64,000 nt of DNA from Mesorhizobium sp. (GCF_004963255.1 NZ_SUGA01000024.1:1-64000); one strand, 5' to 3'. Positions 35,372-44,555 are shown, numbered from the stretch's first letter. Notes: generated from the letters alone by a model not told the origin. Made by a program: numbers and translations.

Positions 35372-36345
35372 TCGATCTGGTGGGCTACGGCGCCTTCTTC
35401 CTGACGACGGCATTGATCTTCTCGCTGGTCACGCTCGGCCTCAACCTGCAATGGGGTCTGACAGGTCTGTTCAATGTCGGTCTCGCCGGCTTCGTCGCCA
35501 TCGGAGCCTACACCTCCGCGCTGCTCACCACTCCCGACGACCCCGCCGGGCTGGGCGGCCTCGGCCTGCCGATCCTCGTCGGCTGGCTGGGGGCGATGCT
35601 TGTTGGCGGGGTTGCCGCCGCGCTGACCGGCATTGCGACGTTGCGGCTCAGATCGGATTATCTGGCAATCACGACTTTCGGTGTCGCGGTCGTCGTGCAA
35701 CTGGTCGCGCTCAACGCGCAGAAGCTCACTGGCGGCCCGTTCGGCATCGGCTTCATCCCGCGACCCTTCGGCGGCCTCGCCGAAACGCCACTGCTCTTCA
35801 ACCTGTCAAATCTGGCCATTGTCTCGGCGGTGACGCTCGCCGCATATCTGGCGCTCGAACATCTGACGCGCAGTCCGTGGGGCCGCGTCCTGAAAGCGCT
35901 GCGCGAAGATGAGCGCGCCGCGATCTCGCTCGGCAAGAGCGCACGCTTCTATCGTGTCCAGGCCTTTGCCGTCGGCGGCGCGATCATGGCACTTGCCGGC
36001 GCGCTGCAGGCGCATTTCATCGGCTTCATCGCACCCGACAATTACCTGTCGATCCTCACCTTCCAGGTATGGGTGATGCTGATCGTCGGCGGCTCCGGGA
36101 GCAACGCCGGCGCCATTGCGGGCAGTGTATTGGTCTGGGCGATATGGGCGGGCTCTGGCACGCTCACTAGTGTGCTTTTCGCGCCAGAACAGCAGGCGCG
36201 AGCCGCATCTCTGCAGATCGTCGCCATCGGCGTGATGCTGTGCGTTATCCTATTGGTTCGGCCGAACGGATTGTTCGGGGAGCGGCCACGGCGAGCGCGT
36301 TTCGGCAAGCTGACGAAGTCCACCGCCAGCGAAAGCGGATCCTGA
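35368..36345 (+). CDS. ABC transporter permease, LivM type
   Basis: 325 aa. LNLQWGLTGLFNVGLAGFVA near residue 28, GRVLKALREDERAAISLGK (coupling helix) and VGGSGSNAGAIAGSVLVWAI mark a LivM permease. It ends in a basic cytosolic tail. It overlaps LivH by four bases and ends five bases before the FAD oxidoreductase, completing a four-subunit transporter whose binding protein is at the end of the opposite arm. Confidence 0.92.
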   Translation: MIDLVGYGAFFLTTALIFSLVTLGLNLQWGLTGLFNVGLAGFVAIGAYTSALLTTPDDPAGLGGLGLPILVGWLGAMLVGGVAAALTGIATLRLRSDYLAITTFGVAVVVQLVALNAQKLTGGPFGIGFIPRPFGGLAETPLLFNLSNLAIVSAVTLAAYLALEHLTRSPWGRVLKALREDERAAISLGKSARFYRVQAFAVGGAIMALAGALQAHFIGFIAPDNYLSILTFQVWVMLIVGGSGSNAGAIAGSVLVWAIWAGSGTLTSVLFAPEQQARAASLQIVAIGVMLCVILLVRPNGLFGERPRRARFGKLTKSTASESGS

Positions 36346-36350
36346 ACGCA

Positions 36351-37640
36351 ATGGGGGGGCAAGAAGCGCTTTCCCTTTGGCATGCGGTCAGCCGAGACCA
36401 CCGCCTCCGGCCGGCGTTGGAAGATAGCCTCGATGTCGACCTCGCCGTTGCTGGCGGCGGCTTTGCAGGCCTGTCGGCGGCACTGCACGCGGCCGGCAAA
36501 GGTCTTTCGGTAGCTGTGCTCGAAGCAGAAATCATCGCCTGGGGCGCCAGCGGCCGCAACGCAGGCTTTGTCGTACCGAATTTCGCCAAAATGGATCCGG
36601 ACGCCATAGTGGCGCATCTCGGCGCGGAGCGCGGCGAGCGGCTGATCGGGGTCGCCGCGGGCAGCGCCGACCTCGTGTTCAACCTGATCGGGCGGCATAA
36701 CATCGCCTGCGATGCGGTCCAGAACGGCTGGATCCAAGCGGCGCACTCATCGGCTGCTCTCGAAAGAATCGGATCCCGCGCCAAACAATGGGCGGAGCGC
36801 GGCAGGCCTGCGATGATGCTGGACCGCCAGCAGACCGAGGCACTGACCGGCGCGCGAGGCTATGTCGGCGGCTGGATGGATCGCTCGGGCGGCGTGCTCA
36901 ATCCGGTCGAATTCGCGCGCGGACTGGCCGAAGCGGCCGAAACCGCCGGTGCGCGAATTTTTGAGCACACGCGCGTCACATCGATCGACCGTTCCTCCGA
37001 CAGTTGGAGGTTGACGACTCCCTCAGGTTCGCTGCGTGCCGGCAAGGTGCTGATTGCCACCAACGGCTATGGCGGAGCCCTCAACCCGACTCTGGAGCGC
37101 ACTTATTTTCCGTTGAAGGTCTTCCAAATCGCGACGGCGCCGCTGCCATCGAAGGCGCGTCAGCGCCTGCTGCCCGGAGGCCACGGGTTCTCCGATACCA
37201 AGCGAAACCTCATCACCTTCCGCTTCGACGCCCAGAACCGGTTGATCAGCGGCGGCATGCATGTAGTGAGCGCGGGCGCCGACAGACGCGTGCCGCGCAC
37301 AATCTGGCGGCGGCTGGTGAGGCGTCTCGAACTCTCCGACCTGACGCCGATCGAGTACAGTTGGTCGGGGATCGCCGCCATTGAGCCGGACTTCCTGCCG
37401 CATCTGATCGACCTTGGCCCAGATCTGTTGGCGGCCCGGGCCTGCAATGGACGCGGCATCGCCATGACCACGGCCATGGGCAAGGTGCTCGCCGACTGGG
37501 CCGCTGGAACAGAAGCCCGCGACCTGCCGCTGCCATTCGCCCCGCCGGCGCCGATCCGCTTTCACGGCTTGCTACGCTACGCGCCCAATATGCTGCTGCC
37601 CTGGAGCATGTTGCGCGACTGGCTTGATCGGACTGGTTAG
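36351..37640 (+). CDS. FAD-dependent amino-acid oxidase-type (DAO) oxidoreductase
   Basis: 429 aa from the ATG at 36351. FAD dinucleotide-binding motif DLAVAGGGFAGLSAALHAAG (about 30-49), ASGRNAGFVVPNF typical of the DAO/glycine-oxidase group, SLRAGKVLIATNGYGG, and the C-terminal FAD contact ACNGRGIAMTTAMGKVLADW. It would oxidise a secondary amine or amino acid to an imine with H2O2 or quinone reduction. Together with the transporter this points to import and oxidative catabolism of an N-containing compound. Substrate unknown. Confidence 0.88.
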   Translation: MGGQEALSLWHAVSRDHRLRPALEDSLDVDLAVAGGGFAGLSAALHAAGKGLSVAVLEAEIIAWGASGRNAGFVVPNFAKMDPDAIVAHLGAERGERLIGVAAGSADLVFNLIGRHNIACDAVQNGWIQAAHSSAALERIGSRAKQWAERGRPAMMLDRQQTEALTGARGYVGGWMDRSGGVLNPVEFARGLAEAAETAGARIFEHTRVTSIDRSSDSWRLTTPSGSLRAGKVLIATNGYGGALNPTLERTYFPLKVFQIATAPLPSKARQRLLPGGHGFSDTKRNLITFRFDAQNRLISGGMHVVSAGADRRVPRTIWRRLVRRLELSDLTPIEYSWSGIAAIEPDFLPHLIDLGPDLLAARACNGRGIAMTTAMGKVLADWAAGTEARDLPLPFAPPAPIRFHGLLRYAPNMLLPWSMLRDWLDRTG

Positions 37641-38623
37641 GACAGGTTTCGATCAAAAACCCTAAATTGTGTTTCACTGCAAAATTCAAGCCATCGACCA
37701 TTTCGACACCAAAAAAACCGGTCCCAATATCCGACCCTTCCCATGAGCAGCCGCAATTCGGGAGCTCGAGAAGCTTCCAGAAACCCTGGCAAACCGCACG
37801 CCGCACCGGACACTAAGGTCCGGCGGACATCGTAGCGAATGTCCTCGACCGAGCGGCCAATTCGGCAAAGGTGCGTCCGAAAAGGACTGTCGGCGGCTCT
37901 GCCATGAGAACGAAAAAAGAAGAGAAGCAGAACTTTCGTGTGCGATTTTTGCACTCTCGTAAGTGGCTCGTTTTGCTTATGTCCGTCCAATCCATCATCG
38001 GCGGTTCACAAGCCTTCGTGATGTCACCGAAGGGACCGCACGACTATGTCACGGCCCTTCGCCGCAAACAGGTGACGGAAGTGAGCATGAACATCGACAC
38101 GCATGTTCCGCCAATGGACGCACCGGCTCTGTCCGCGCCAATAGCCGATCCTCGGTAGAACTGCTGTAGGTAAGCAGGGCTGCTCGCCTAATACGGAAGC
38201 CGCTGCTGCTGCGGTTTCGCCTCCTCAGGGACGGTCTTGTGCCAGTCTTCGGAAGCGCGGCGTGGCGATGACGACTGTCTTTCCGCCACGAGCATTGTTT
38301 CGAAGAACTGGCCGGGTTTGCGGCGCGCGGGGCGCCGCATCCAAAGGCGCTCGCCGATGTGCGAAACGGCTACGACACAGAAGCCGGAGTTGGGCAACAC
38401 CCCCAGCGACGCTAGTCCTATCGAAGGCGGCAACCGACCTCTTTGCGGGCGGGTTGGGGATCAAAGCAGTCGGTTGCCTGAGACGAAGGGGCCATGTCTG
38501 TTGGGGAATGCCTAGGCCCTGAGATGAGAACCAGGATGCCGACTTCACGTTCCGTCCCACGCAGAAAAATGGCCGGCCACATTAGGAGCCGTACCGACAA
38601 ACGTCCCTTAACCGGTCGTCTAT
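37641..38623. other. Long gap with degenerate repeat, no confident gene
   Basis: About 980 bases. The segment 37720-37792 resembles 28117-28215 (see findings). A plus-strand frame near 37904-38158 has a hydrophobic patch (KWLVLLMSVQSIIGG) but no family signature. Frames at 38188-38560 are Arg-rich shadows. No terminator for the oxidase operon was obvious. Confidence 0.4.
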
Positions 38624-38878
38624 TCAGAAGCCGGACAAAACGAACCACGGGCTGGAACTATAACCCAATCGCGGCTCCAGCGCATTTTGGGACCCATCCG
38701 ATCCTTGCACAACAGTACCTGTCGACTTGCAATCAAGTTTCGGGGTCTTACCGTCTGCGCCTGCGGAACACACGCTCACGCCCTGCTTTACCGCCACCTT
38801 CTTTTCTTTCGCAACGGCAGCGCCAGCCATGGCCAGTACGATAGCAACGCCAACAGAAATTACGAACCTCATGAACAT
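38624..38878 (-). CDS. Small secreted protein
   Basis: 84 aa with a classic signal peptide (RFVISVGVAIVLAMAGAAVA, cleavage before KEKKV), giving a mature basic peptide of about 60 residues. The mature part has two Cys (VCSAG, LDCKS) that could form one disulfide, then a Gly/Ser-rich region. AAGGGG-like Shine-Dalgarno precedes the start. Periplasmic or secreted; function unknown. Confidence 0.6.
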   Translation of the reverse strand: MFMRFVISVGVAIVLAMAGAAVAKEKKVAVKQGVSVCSAGADGKTPKLDCKSTGTVVQGSDGSQNALEPRLGYSSSPWFVLSGF

Positions 38879-38997
38879 GCCCCTTCACCCTGCCACCCGA
38901 AATGGATGCGCAGTGTTGACGTTACGGCAACCATACTCTGCCAGCAAACCAACTTGGACCTATGCGTGGCGTTTTGAGACCTTAGTCTCTTAGCTCG

Positions 38998-39234
38998 TTA
39001 ACCAAGCGGAGTAGCCCGGCCACATAGCAGCCGGGCCAAATTCATCAGGCGCTGAGTTTCAGAGCGCCTTACCCGCTCTCGACTAAGCCGGGGCTGGTCA
39101 CTTTCAGTCTCCTCTGCCTCACGCCCCTCATCGGGCTTCCGCTCGCCCCAGGAGATGAAGCTCCCGGCATAGATCGCTCCGGCCTCGCCCGCGAGTTCCG
39201 CGAAGCGGCAGGTCCAGTCATAGCCGCGCTTCAT
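38998..39234 (-). CDS. Hypothetical 78-aa protein
   Basis: From the ATG at 39234: MKRGYDWTCRFAELAGEAGA, then IYAGSFISWGERKPDE and a very charged tail. The N-terminal 35 residues look like real coding; the tail contains two GC-rich hairpins (39014-39037 and 39049-39069), so the true end may be earlier. It abuts the decayed TadG-like gene on the other strand. Confidence 0.4.
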   Translation of the reverse strand: MKRGYDWTCRFAELAGEAGAIYAGSFISWGERKPDEGREAEETESDQPRLSRERVRRSETQRLMNLARLLCGRATPLG

Positions 39235-39239
39235 TCGAC

Positions 39240-40365
39240 GCTTTTGCGAAGGCAAGGGCGGCAATGTCGCGACCATATTCGCGTTCACCCTGCCGATCGT
39301 CGTCGGCGGCGCGGGGTTGGGTGTCGAGACGTCTTATTGGATTCGAGCCTGAAGCTGCAGGCGATCGCGGACGCGGCCGCCTATGCCGGCGCGCGTGAAA
39401 AGATCCAGGGATCCGATACGGCGACCATCACCGCCGCCGCCACGATATCGGCCGCCTCGAACGGACTGGGTGGCGGCACCATCGTCGTCAACGCGCCGCC
39501 TACCTCGGGACCGAACATGGCCAAGAAGGCGGTGGAGGTGATCCTCAACCAGAATCTCGACCGGTTGTTCACCTCCATATTCACCCAGACGAATTGCCCG
39601 AGCAGGCGGTGGCGGTCGCGCTGATCACCGACGCGAGCGTCAAGCTTAACGGCTGTTCGGTCATGTCGGATTCGATCGCCAGTGACTCGATCAAGGTGCA
39701 GGGATCGGCAAGATTGCAGACCGACTGCCTGATTACTGCTGGTGGCGTTTCGCTGAACAATCCGGTGACCACGGTCTGCAAGTCGCCGATCACCCAGGCT
39801 CTGCCGGCTTCTGACCCGTTCGCGAGCCTGCCGGCGCCCGCGGGCACCGGCGGATGCAAGAATGTCAACGGCAACAAGACGACGCAAACAATCCAGGCCG
39901 GCACCTACTGCAGCGGCATGAACCTCAACAGCAATGTCGCGCTCTCTTCCGGGACCTATGTCGTCCAGGGAAATTTGAAGATCAACGCGGGTGCAGTCAT
40001 CACCTGCGCCGCCCCTTGCACTAACGGCGTCCGGCAGCAACACCGTCAGCATCAACGGCAACGCCACCGTCAACCTCAGCGCGCCGACCTCGGACACCTA
40101 CTCCGGCGTGCTGTTCTACGGCGACAGGACGGGAACGGCTGCGCAGAGCACCTTCAACGGCACCGCGGACTCGCTGTTGACCGGCGCCATCTATTTTCCG
40201 AAGCAGCAGGTCAATTATCTCGGCAACTTCTCAGGCGTGAACGGCTGCACGCAGGTCATCGCCGACACCATCCAGCGGTCGGGCAACTCGACCATTAATC
40301 AGGACTGCTCGAGCCTGGGGATGAAGAACATCCCGGCTGCCGGTTGCGGTGGTCGAATGACCTGA
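39240..40365 (+). pseudogene. TadG/TadE-like pilus-assembly protein gene, multiply frameshifted
   Basis: Frame pieces in order: GNVATIFAFTLPIVVGGAGL (N-terminal membrane anchor, then a stop), QAIADAAAYAGAREKI with TITAAATISAAS, PEQAVAVALITDASVKLNGC, a Thr/Ser/Asn-rich beta region (GTYCSGMNLNSNVALSSGTY), and after another shift SGVLFYGDRTGTAAQSTF and GAIYFPKQQVNYLGNFSG. This is the layout of the Rhizobiales TadG-like Flp-pilus-associated proteins with a repetitive secreted body. At least three frame changes make it non-functional. Confidence 0.8.
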
Positions 40366-40447
40366 CGTTGCAGAACCCGTGCGCAGGAATGCGGACAGCG
40401 CGAATGGCGCGCCAAGCCCCTTTGCTAAACTCGCCGGTGATGTTTGG

Positions 40448-40648
40448 CTACCGGACCGGGCGGTTTGGCTTCCTCGGTTCCGGCAAGCTGTTACACGGAT
40501 TTGCAGCGAGTGCGGCTAAGCGCCAGTCTCTTTGGCACATCTCCCTTGCCAGTAACTCATTGCGAGCTTCGGCGGTCCATCGACCTTTCTTCGCGGCAAG
40601 GAGATAGTCGGCTCTGTTCGTGCGAAAGTCTTCTTTCTTCGCAGACAT
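40448..40648 (-). CDS. Hypothetical 66-aa basic protein
   Basis: The ATG at 40648 has an excellent ribosome-binding site (GGGAGGAAACG). The protein MSAKKEDFRTNRADYLLAAK then carries a helix (GRWTAEARNELLAREMCQ) and a Pro-rich basic tail (PEPRKPNRPVR). It is convergent with the dead TadG-like gene. No family recognised. Confidence 0.55.
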   Translation of the reverse strand: MSAKKEDFRTNRADYLLAAKKGRWTAEARNELLAREMCQRDWRLAALAANPCNSLPEPRKPNRPVR

Positions 40649-40988
40649 CGTTTCCTCCCGGATTTCCGCAGGCATTGCCCTCCTTCTGGCCTCACGGGGG
40701 CAAACACTAGCTGCCGATATATCGCGCGAGTCCACCAACTGAGGATTGTGTAGAACGATATATCCGGGGCCGCGGCTGCCGAACTATAGGGGATGTAGAG
40801 AGCGGCGCGACCGCAGCCTGCGTGGTCTTAACAGCCTGCGTGGTCTTAACATTTGTAGGCGCGCCCGGCCGTCTGTGAGCGCATGGTTACTTTCTTGGCC
40901 CAAGTGCCGGGGCCGAGACCCGCTTCACCCGCGGGCTTCGGCGGCGGCCTTTTGTCGCCTTGCGCCACTAAACTGGGCAGCTGGCAGA

Positions 40989-41111
40989 GTGAACACCGAT
41001 AGGAAATCGAGACGCCTCTGGATCGCCATCAGCATCCTCGTTGCTGGGCTTGTGCTCATCCTGCTAGTTGGCCTCGCATACGCCGTGCTGATCCAACATC
41101 CTGCCGGATAG
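40989..41111 (+). CDS. 40-aa single-pass membrane peptide
   Basis: A GTG at 40989 opens VNTDRKSRRLW followed by one hydrophobic helix (IAISILVAGLVLILLVGLAY) and the tail LIQHPAG. The positive-inside N-terminus indicates N-in topology. The frame is open upstream but unlike protein. It is a plausible small membrane protein; there is no supporting neighbour. Confidence 0.4.
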   Translation: MNTDRKSRRLWIAISILVAGLVLILLVGLAYAVLIQHPAG

Positions 41112-41276
41112 CAAGCTTTCATTTTAGCGTAATGCCTGCCGAAGATTTCAGCCGCTACATCAATGCAATAGACAGTCTGGTCAGGAGCCGCCAAGGTGCG
41201 CTGGTCGGCGGCTATGTTATGGGCTCCGCTGCTTGAGAGCGACCAACGCACTCTCGCCCCCAACGGGAACTGAGGG

Positions 41277-41498
41277 ATGCAACGGTACCTGCCGCTTAAA
41301 GCCTTTTACCCAGAAGACCTCGACGTGCTGAAGCGCGTGTTTGATCTCCTGTGCCACGAGCGCGGTTGCCAGCCGGGTTCCCCGGACGCTGAAGCTACCG
41401 CCTTGCCACTGGTCAACATGTTCGAGGGCGGTCGGAGGACGGAAAAGGAACTGCTCGACGCGGTTCGGACCACGCAGGCTTACCGCCGGGCGAGCTAG
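41277..41498 (+). CDS. Small helical protein, relative at 59.7 kb
   Basis: 73 aa: MQRYLPLKAFYPEDLDVLKR, then VFDLLCHERG and MFEGGRRTEKELLDAVRTT. The pattern L-x2-V-x3-LC-x-ERG-(x)n-MF-x-G-x2-TE-x-ELL-x-A recurs in the protein at 59662-59904, so both belong to one small-protein family. No known domain. Likely an all-alpha fold. Confidence 0.6.
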   Translation: MQRYLPLKAFYPEDLDVLKRVFDLLCHERGCQPGSPDAEATALPLVNMFEGGRRTEKELLDAVRTTQAYRRAS

Positions 41499-41568
41499 GC
41501 GGCACCTGGTGTTCCGTTCATCCCAGGCCAGAGCAGCAGTCAGCTCCGGCGCCCTGATGAGGGGGAAC

Positions 41569-41814
41569 TTACGTCTTTATGCTCGGCGCTGGAGGGATAT
41601 CTCGGGGCTCAAAACTCAGTCGCTCCACGGTGGCGACAATCGCCACCGACGGTGCCTCGGCTTCGTCGAGCAGCGTCGGCCCATAAAGGCCGTTCACCTG
41701 GTCCTCGCTCATCAGCACCCCTGGCGGGCAGTGCTCCTCGATCGTCGCGCGGATCAGGCGCAGCGCTGCCCGGCACTCGCTCTTATGTCGATGGTCTCCA
41801 TGACGAACAAACAT
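41569..41814 (-). CDS. Hypothetical 81-aa protein
   Basis: Frame from the ATG at 41814 with KSECRAALRLIRATIEEHCP and a second part containing LMSEDQVNGLYGPTLLDEAE, then AIVATVERLSFEPRDI. Amphipathic helices with two Cys; no family recognised. Composition is protein-like, supporting a real gene. Confidence 0.5.
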   Translation of the reverse strand: MFVRHGDHRHKSECRAALRLIRATIEEHCPPGVLMSEDQVNGLYGPTLLDEAEAPSVAIVATVERLSFEPRDIPPAPSIKT

Positions 41815-42097
41815 TCGCTTTAGCTAAAATGTTCCGCAGAAGTTCTGGAACCGTTTTGAACTCGGCGAGTTTCGACGATGAGCGGTTCATCTCCCCTCCG
41901 GGCCGATCGCCCTTGGTAGACCCCATCTACGGCCCGGTCGCTTGTGTGTCATTGGCGACCGGCCTTTTCTTTGTCATGTGAAGGTAGCTTGCGTCTCTAT
42001 CCCAATCGAACTGCAGCGAAGTTCGGCTGGGGCAACAAAGGCCTGCAAAAGCCCAACGTCGCTTTGAAAACAGCGCGGCCTGCTTCGTGGGTACAAG

Positions 42098-42123
42098 AAC
42101 GTCCCGCTTCGCGGAGCGTTTTT
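42098..42123 (+). terminator. Leader hairpin with T-run (cassette copy)
   Basis: AACGTCCCGCTTCGCGGAGCGTT followed by a run of T's. Identical stem-loop to 17826-17848. Located 30 bases upstream of the truncated cassette gene, it could end an upstream transcript or act as an attenuator. Confidence 0.6.
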
Positions 42124-42153
42124 CCTCAGATTTTTAGAGCCGGAGATCCCGAG

Positions 42154-42246
42154 ATGATCCGTCAGGTTGATAAGGACCGGCACGAACGCGCAAGGCGAGC
42201 GGCTGACGAAATCTTGCGGGTGGAGCGGGAGGAACGCGCAAAGTAA
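42154..42246 (+). pseudogene. Truncated copy of the 58-aa helical protein
   Basis: MIRQVDKDRHERARRAADEI continues to EREERAK and stops at TAA (42244-42246), where the copy at 17617-17793 has a sense codon. Homologous DNA continues past the stop for about 60 more bases, then loses frame. It may make a 30-aa peptide. Confidence 0.65.
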
Positions 42247-42430
42247 ACAGCGCGCTTGAGGGAAGCGCGTTTAGCCCGGGAGACCCAAAGCCGACCAAAA
42301 CGGCTGCAAAGAGGCGCGGGCAATAGTAGGAACGAGACGGTCCATCTATCCCCTTGCGTTCTTGGCGGCTGTCAGGAGCTTTCCTATATCGGCTCTTGGT
42401 GCGGCGACCCTTTTCAGCACGAGGATCGCC

Positions 42431-42712
42431 ATGGGTAAGGAATATCCGTTTTCGGAAGCCACACTAGGCGGCAAACTGGCCGCCGGCACAGGCCTGTCAG
42501 TCCACTGTTTCGGCTGTCAGCGCCGTGCGGTTCTTGACGTAGCCGAGCTCGTCCGCCGGTTCGGGCCGGACCAGCCCTGCCTCCACTGGGATCTGCTGAA
42601 AATCATTTACTGCCACGAGTGCCGCGCCGCCGGCCGCGACGATCGGAACCTGCAGTTCACAAACCATGCTGTGACGCCGGAGCAGCGGAATGGCTGGACG
42701 CCATACCCTTAG
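42431..42712 (+). CDS. Small zinc-ribbon-like protein (intact cassette copy)
   Basis: 93 aa, with GAGGATCGCC before the ATG. Two CxxC pairs, HCFGCQRRAVLDVAELVRRFG and YCHECRAAGRD, spaced 34 residues apart, predict one zinc ribbon. The end, NLQFTNHAVTPEQRNGWTPY, is polar. Frameshifted or rearranged copies are at 17288-17510 and 27620-27790. Possibly nucleic-acid binding; the family is unnamed as far as I can tell. Confidence 0.75.
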   Translation: MGKEYPFSEATLGGKLAAGTGLSVHCFGCQRRAVLDVAELVRRFGPDQPCLHWDLLKIIYCHECRAAGRDDRNLQFTNHAVTPEQRNGWTPYP

Positions 42713-42979
42713 GCCCAAGGGCTTCCTCCGTCGCCGCTGGTACATCCGCAGTCGGCGACGGAGGTCGGAAGCGGCCCGGCACGCTGACGGGGTAGGCCAG
42801 TGAGCGCCGGGCCTAACCGGGGGACTTCGGCTCGCGCAAATATATCCCTTTGCCGAAATAGTAGGCACGTATCCATAAGGACGAACGTGTGAGTAGCCCA
42901 CAGCCTGTCTCATCTCGGGACCGAATTGCTGGCATCAATTTTGCATCGGCCGAATTGGTGGCAAGGGGATACTCTTCGC

Positions 42980-43207
42980 ATGCGATTGTCTACTCAGCCT
43001 GGGCGTAAGCTAGGAACGCCGAAATGCATATACTCGGCGCCACTCCAGATCGACGATGTTCAGATCGATGAGAACGGCGATGTGACCGTCTCGATTATTG
43101 CTGACGACATCTACTCGAAGCAATCAAAACAGCGCTATCAGATCACACTGACCGAAGCCGAAATCGGCCTTCTCTTCCGCGACGCCGAAAGGCGCTTGCG
43201 AGCCTGA
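42980..43207 (+). CDS. Hypothetical 75-aa protein
   Basis: From the ATG at 42980 (MRLSTQPGRKLGTPK). Strand-rich centre (DDVQIDENGDVTVSIIADDI), then QRYQITLTEAEIGLLFRDAE and a basic end. An alternative start at 42926 adds 18 residues. Balanced composition supports coding. Function unknown. Confidence 0.5.
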   Translation: MRLSTQPGRKLGTPKCIYSAPLQIDDVQIDENGDVTVSIIADDIYSKQSKQRYQITLTEAEIGLLFRDAERRLRA

Positions 43208-43381
43208 CGCCCCTCGATAGGCCCGCCGCACGATCCGCAGGGGCATGTTCGACCGCAACACACAGCGGCCCGACAGCTCCGCGCGTTGGGGTGCGTTGGT
43301 CGAACCGCTGGGCCTTAGCCGACTCGGTGTAGGGGTACAGTCGGCCGAAGCGAAGGCTACATTAGCGAGGCTGCATGAAGA

Positions 43382-43720
43382 TCACGGTTGGTTACATTCC
43401 ACCGGTTTCGCTAAGGCTCGCCGGGCGCGTCTTTTCTCCCGGCGACGCCAATTTCTATTGCCGGCCTCGCGACCACCGGTCTGCTCTTCGGCGCGCACCA
43501 ATGACGGGCTACCGTCAACCGCAAAGACAATTCCCGCGCCCTCCAAAGCCCGGCGGATAGCGGCGACATTATCAAGCCTCGGTTTTCTAACCCCGTTTTC
43601 AAATTCGCTGATCACCATCTCGCTAAGGTTGGCCTTGGCAGCGAGGCGCACTCGCGACCAATTCAACAGAGCTCTGGCGGCTCTTGCTTGTTCTGGTGTG
43701 AGTAAGTCCCGGTTGTCCAT
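43382..43720 (-). CDS. XRE-type helix-turn-helix regulator
   Basis: 112 aa from the ATG at 43720 (MDNRDLLTPEQARAARALLN). The HTH reads SRVRLAAKANLSEMVISEFE with the conserved ENGVRKPR tail and a final helix (NVAAIRRALEGAGIVFAVDG), as in small single-domain Cro/cI-type proteins of Rhizobiales. The C-terminal basic extension (RRREKRRARRALAK) is less typical and may be a shifted end. The target is unknown. Confidence 0.8.
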   Translation of the reverse strand: MDNRDLLTPEQARAARALLNWSRVRLAAKANLSEMVISEFENGVRKPRLDNVAAIRRALEGAGIVFAVDGSPSLVRAEEQTGGREAGNRNWRRREKRRARRALAKPVECNQP

Positions 43721-43846
43721 AGGGATACAATGCCGGAGCGGGATATTGGTTCTCAAGCATCGGCTAATATGTTCTCGCACTTGCCGACGCCGGGCAGTTC
43801 GGGCCTTGGATGGTTAAGACAGCGGCAAGAGGGAAACGTGCCTCTC

Positions 43847-44179
43847 CTAGTCGTAAATGATCTGGCTTCGCTGTCCGTCGAACATATAGAAACTGATATG
43901 ACGCCGATCTCGGTCGAACTCGCAGGAGCCGATCGATCGACCTGGAGCACGCAATTTGTTGCGGGTGTCGAACTCGATCGTCACAGTCGGCGGATCGCCA
44001 TGCTCGGTGACTTTGGTGAGCCTGTATTTCACTCCACCATGAAGCGGGAGCTCGAACGCGCGTAGGAAACTCGTGCAGCGAGCGATGGGGGTCTGGGCCG
44101 GCTCTGAGCGGGCCGGAGAGAGCATCAATGCATAAGCACATAGGGCGGCCATCAGGAGGCTGGCCGCCATGCCGATCAT
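43847..44179 (-). CDS. Hypothetical exported or membrane-anchored protein
   Basis: 110 aa. The N-terminal hydrophobic segment IGMAASLLMAALCAYALMLS is a signal peptide or anchor. The mature part has Cys residues in ARCTSFLRAFELPLH and IGSCEFDRDRRHI and strand-rich segments (PPTVTIEFDTRN, HISFYMFDG). Probably a small periplasmic protein with one disulfide. No family recognised. Confidence 0.55.
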   Translation of the reverse strand: MIGMAASLLMAALCAYALMLSPARSEPAQTPIARCTSFLRAFELPLHGGVKYRLTKVTEHGDPPTVTIEFDTRNKLRAPGRSIGSCEFDRDRRHISFYMFDGQRSQIIYD

Positions 44180-44222
44180 GTCTCGCTGCCAATAGCGCCA
44201 GACCGCACTGGCGCCTCTCGTT

Positions 44223-44555
44223 ATGACGGTAAGAGGCGCTTACTTTCTACAGGGGCAGTCTGCATGTAAACTGGTCGTCGATGTCCGAAGAGCGCTTCGA
44301 ATCGAAAGCGACCCGATGGCACTTGGTCGGTGGTCGACGCCGACACCGGCCTTCTATGAAACCGGTGGCCTGGTACTCGAAGGGTTAGACTTCGAGATGG
44401 CGGATAATGTTTTTGCTCTGTTCTGCCCTTTCCTGCCAGCCAGCGGAACAAATCAGAAAATGCACATCGTAATGGTGGGGTCCCGTGTTCGAGTAACCCT
44501 GCCGGATTTCAGCAGAAACGGCACAGAAACGGCTTCCCTGAGCGTACAGCATTAA
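44223..44555 (+). CDS. Hypothetical 110-aa protein, PilZ-like look
   Basis: Strand-rich sequence: GAYFLQGQSACKLVVDVRRA, LVLEGLDFEMADNVFALFCP, KMHIVMVGSRVRVTLPDFSR. Weak start context and overlap with the minus-strand fragment 44509-44697 lower the confidence. A small beta-barrel is possible; no diagnostic motif is present. Confidence 0.4.
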   Translation: MTVRGAYFLQGQSACKLVVDVRRALRIESDPMALGRWSTPTPAFYETGGLVLEGLDFEMADNVFALFCPFLPASGTNQKMHIVMVGSRVRVTLPDFSRNGTETASLSVQH

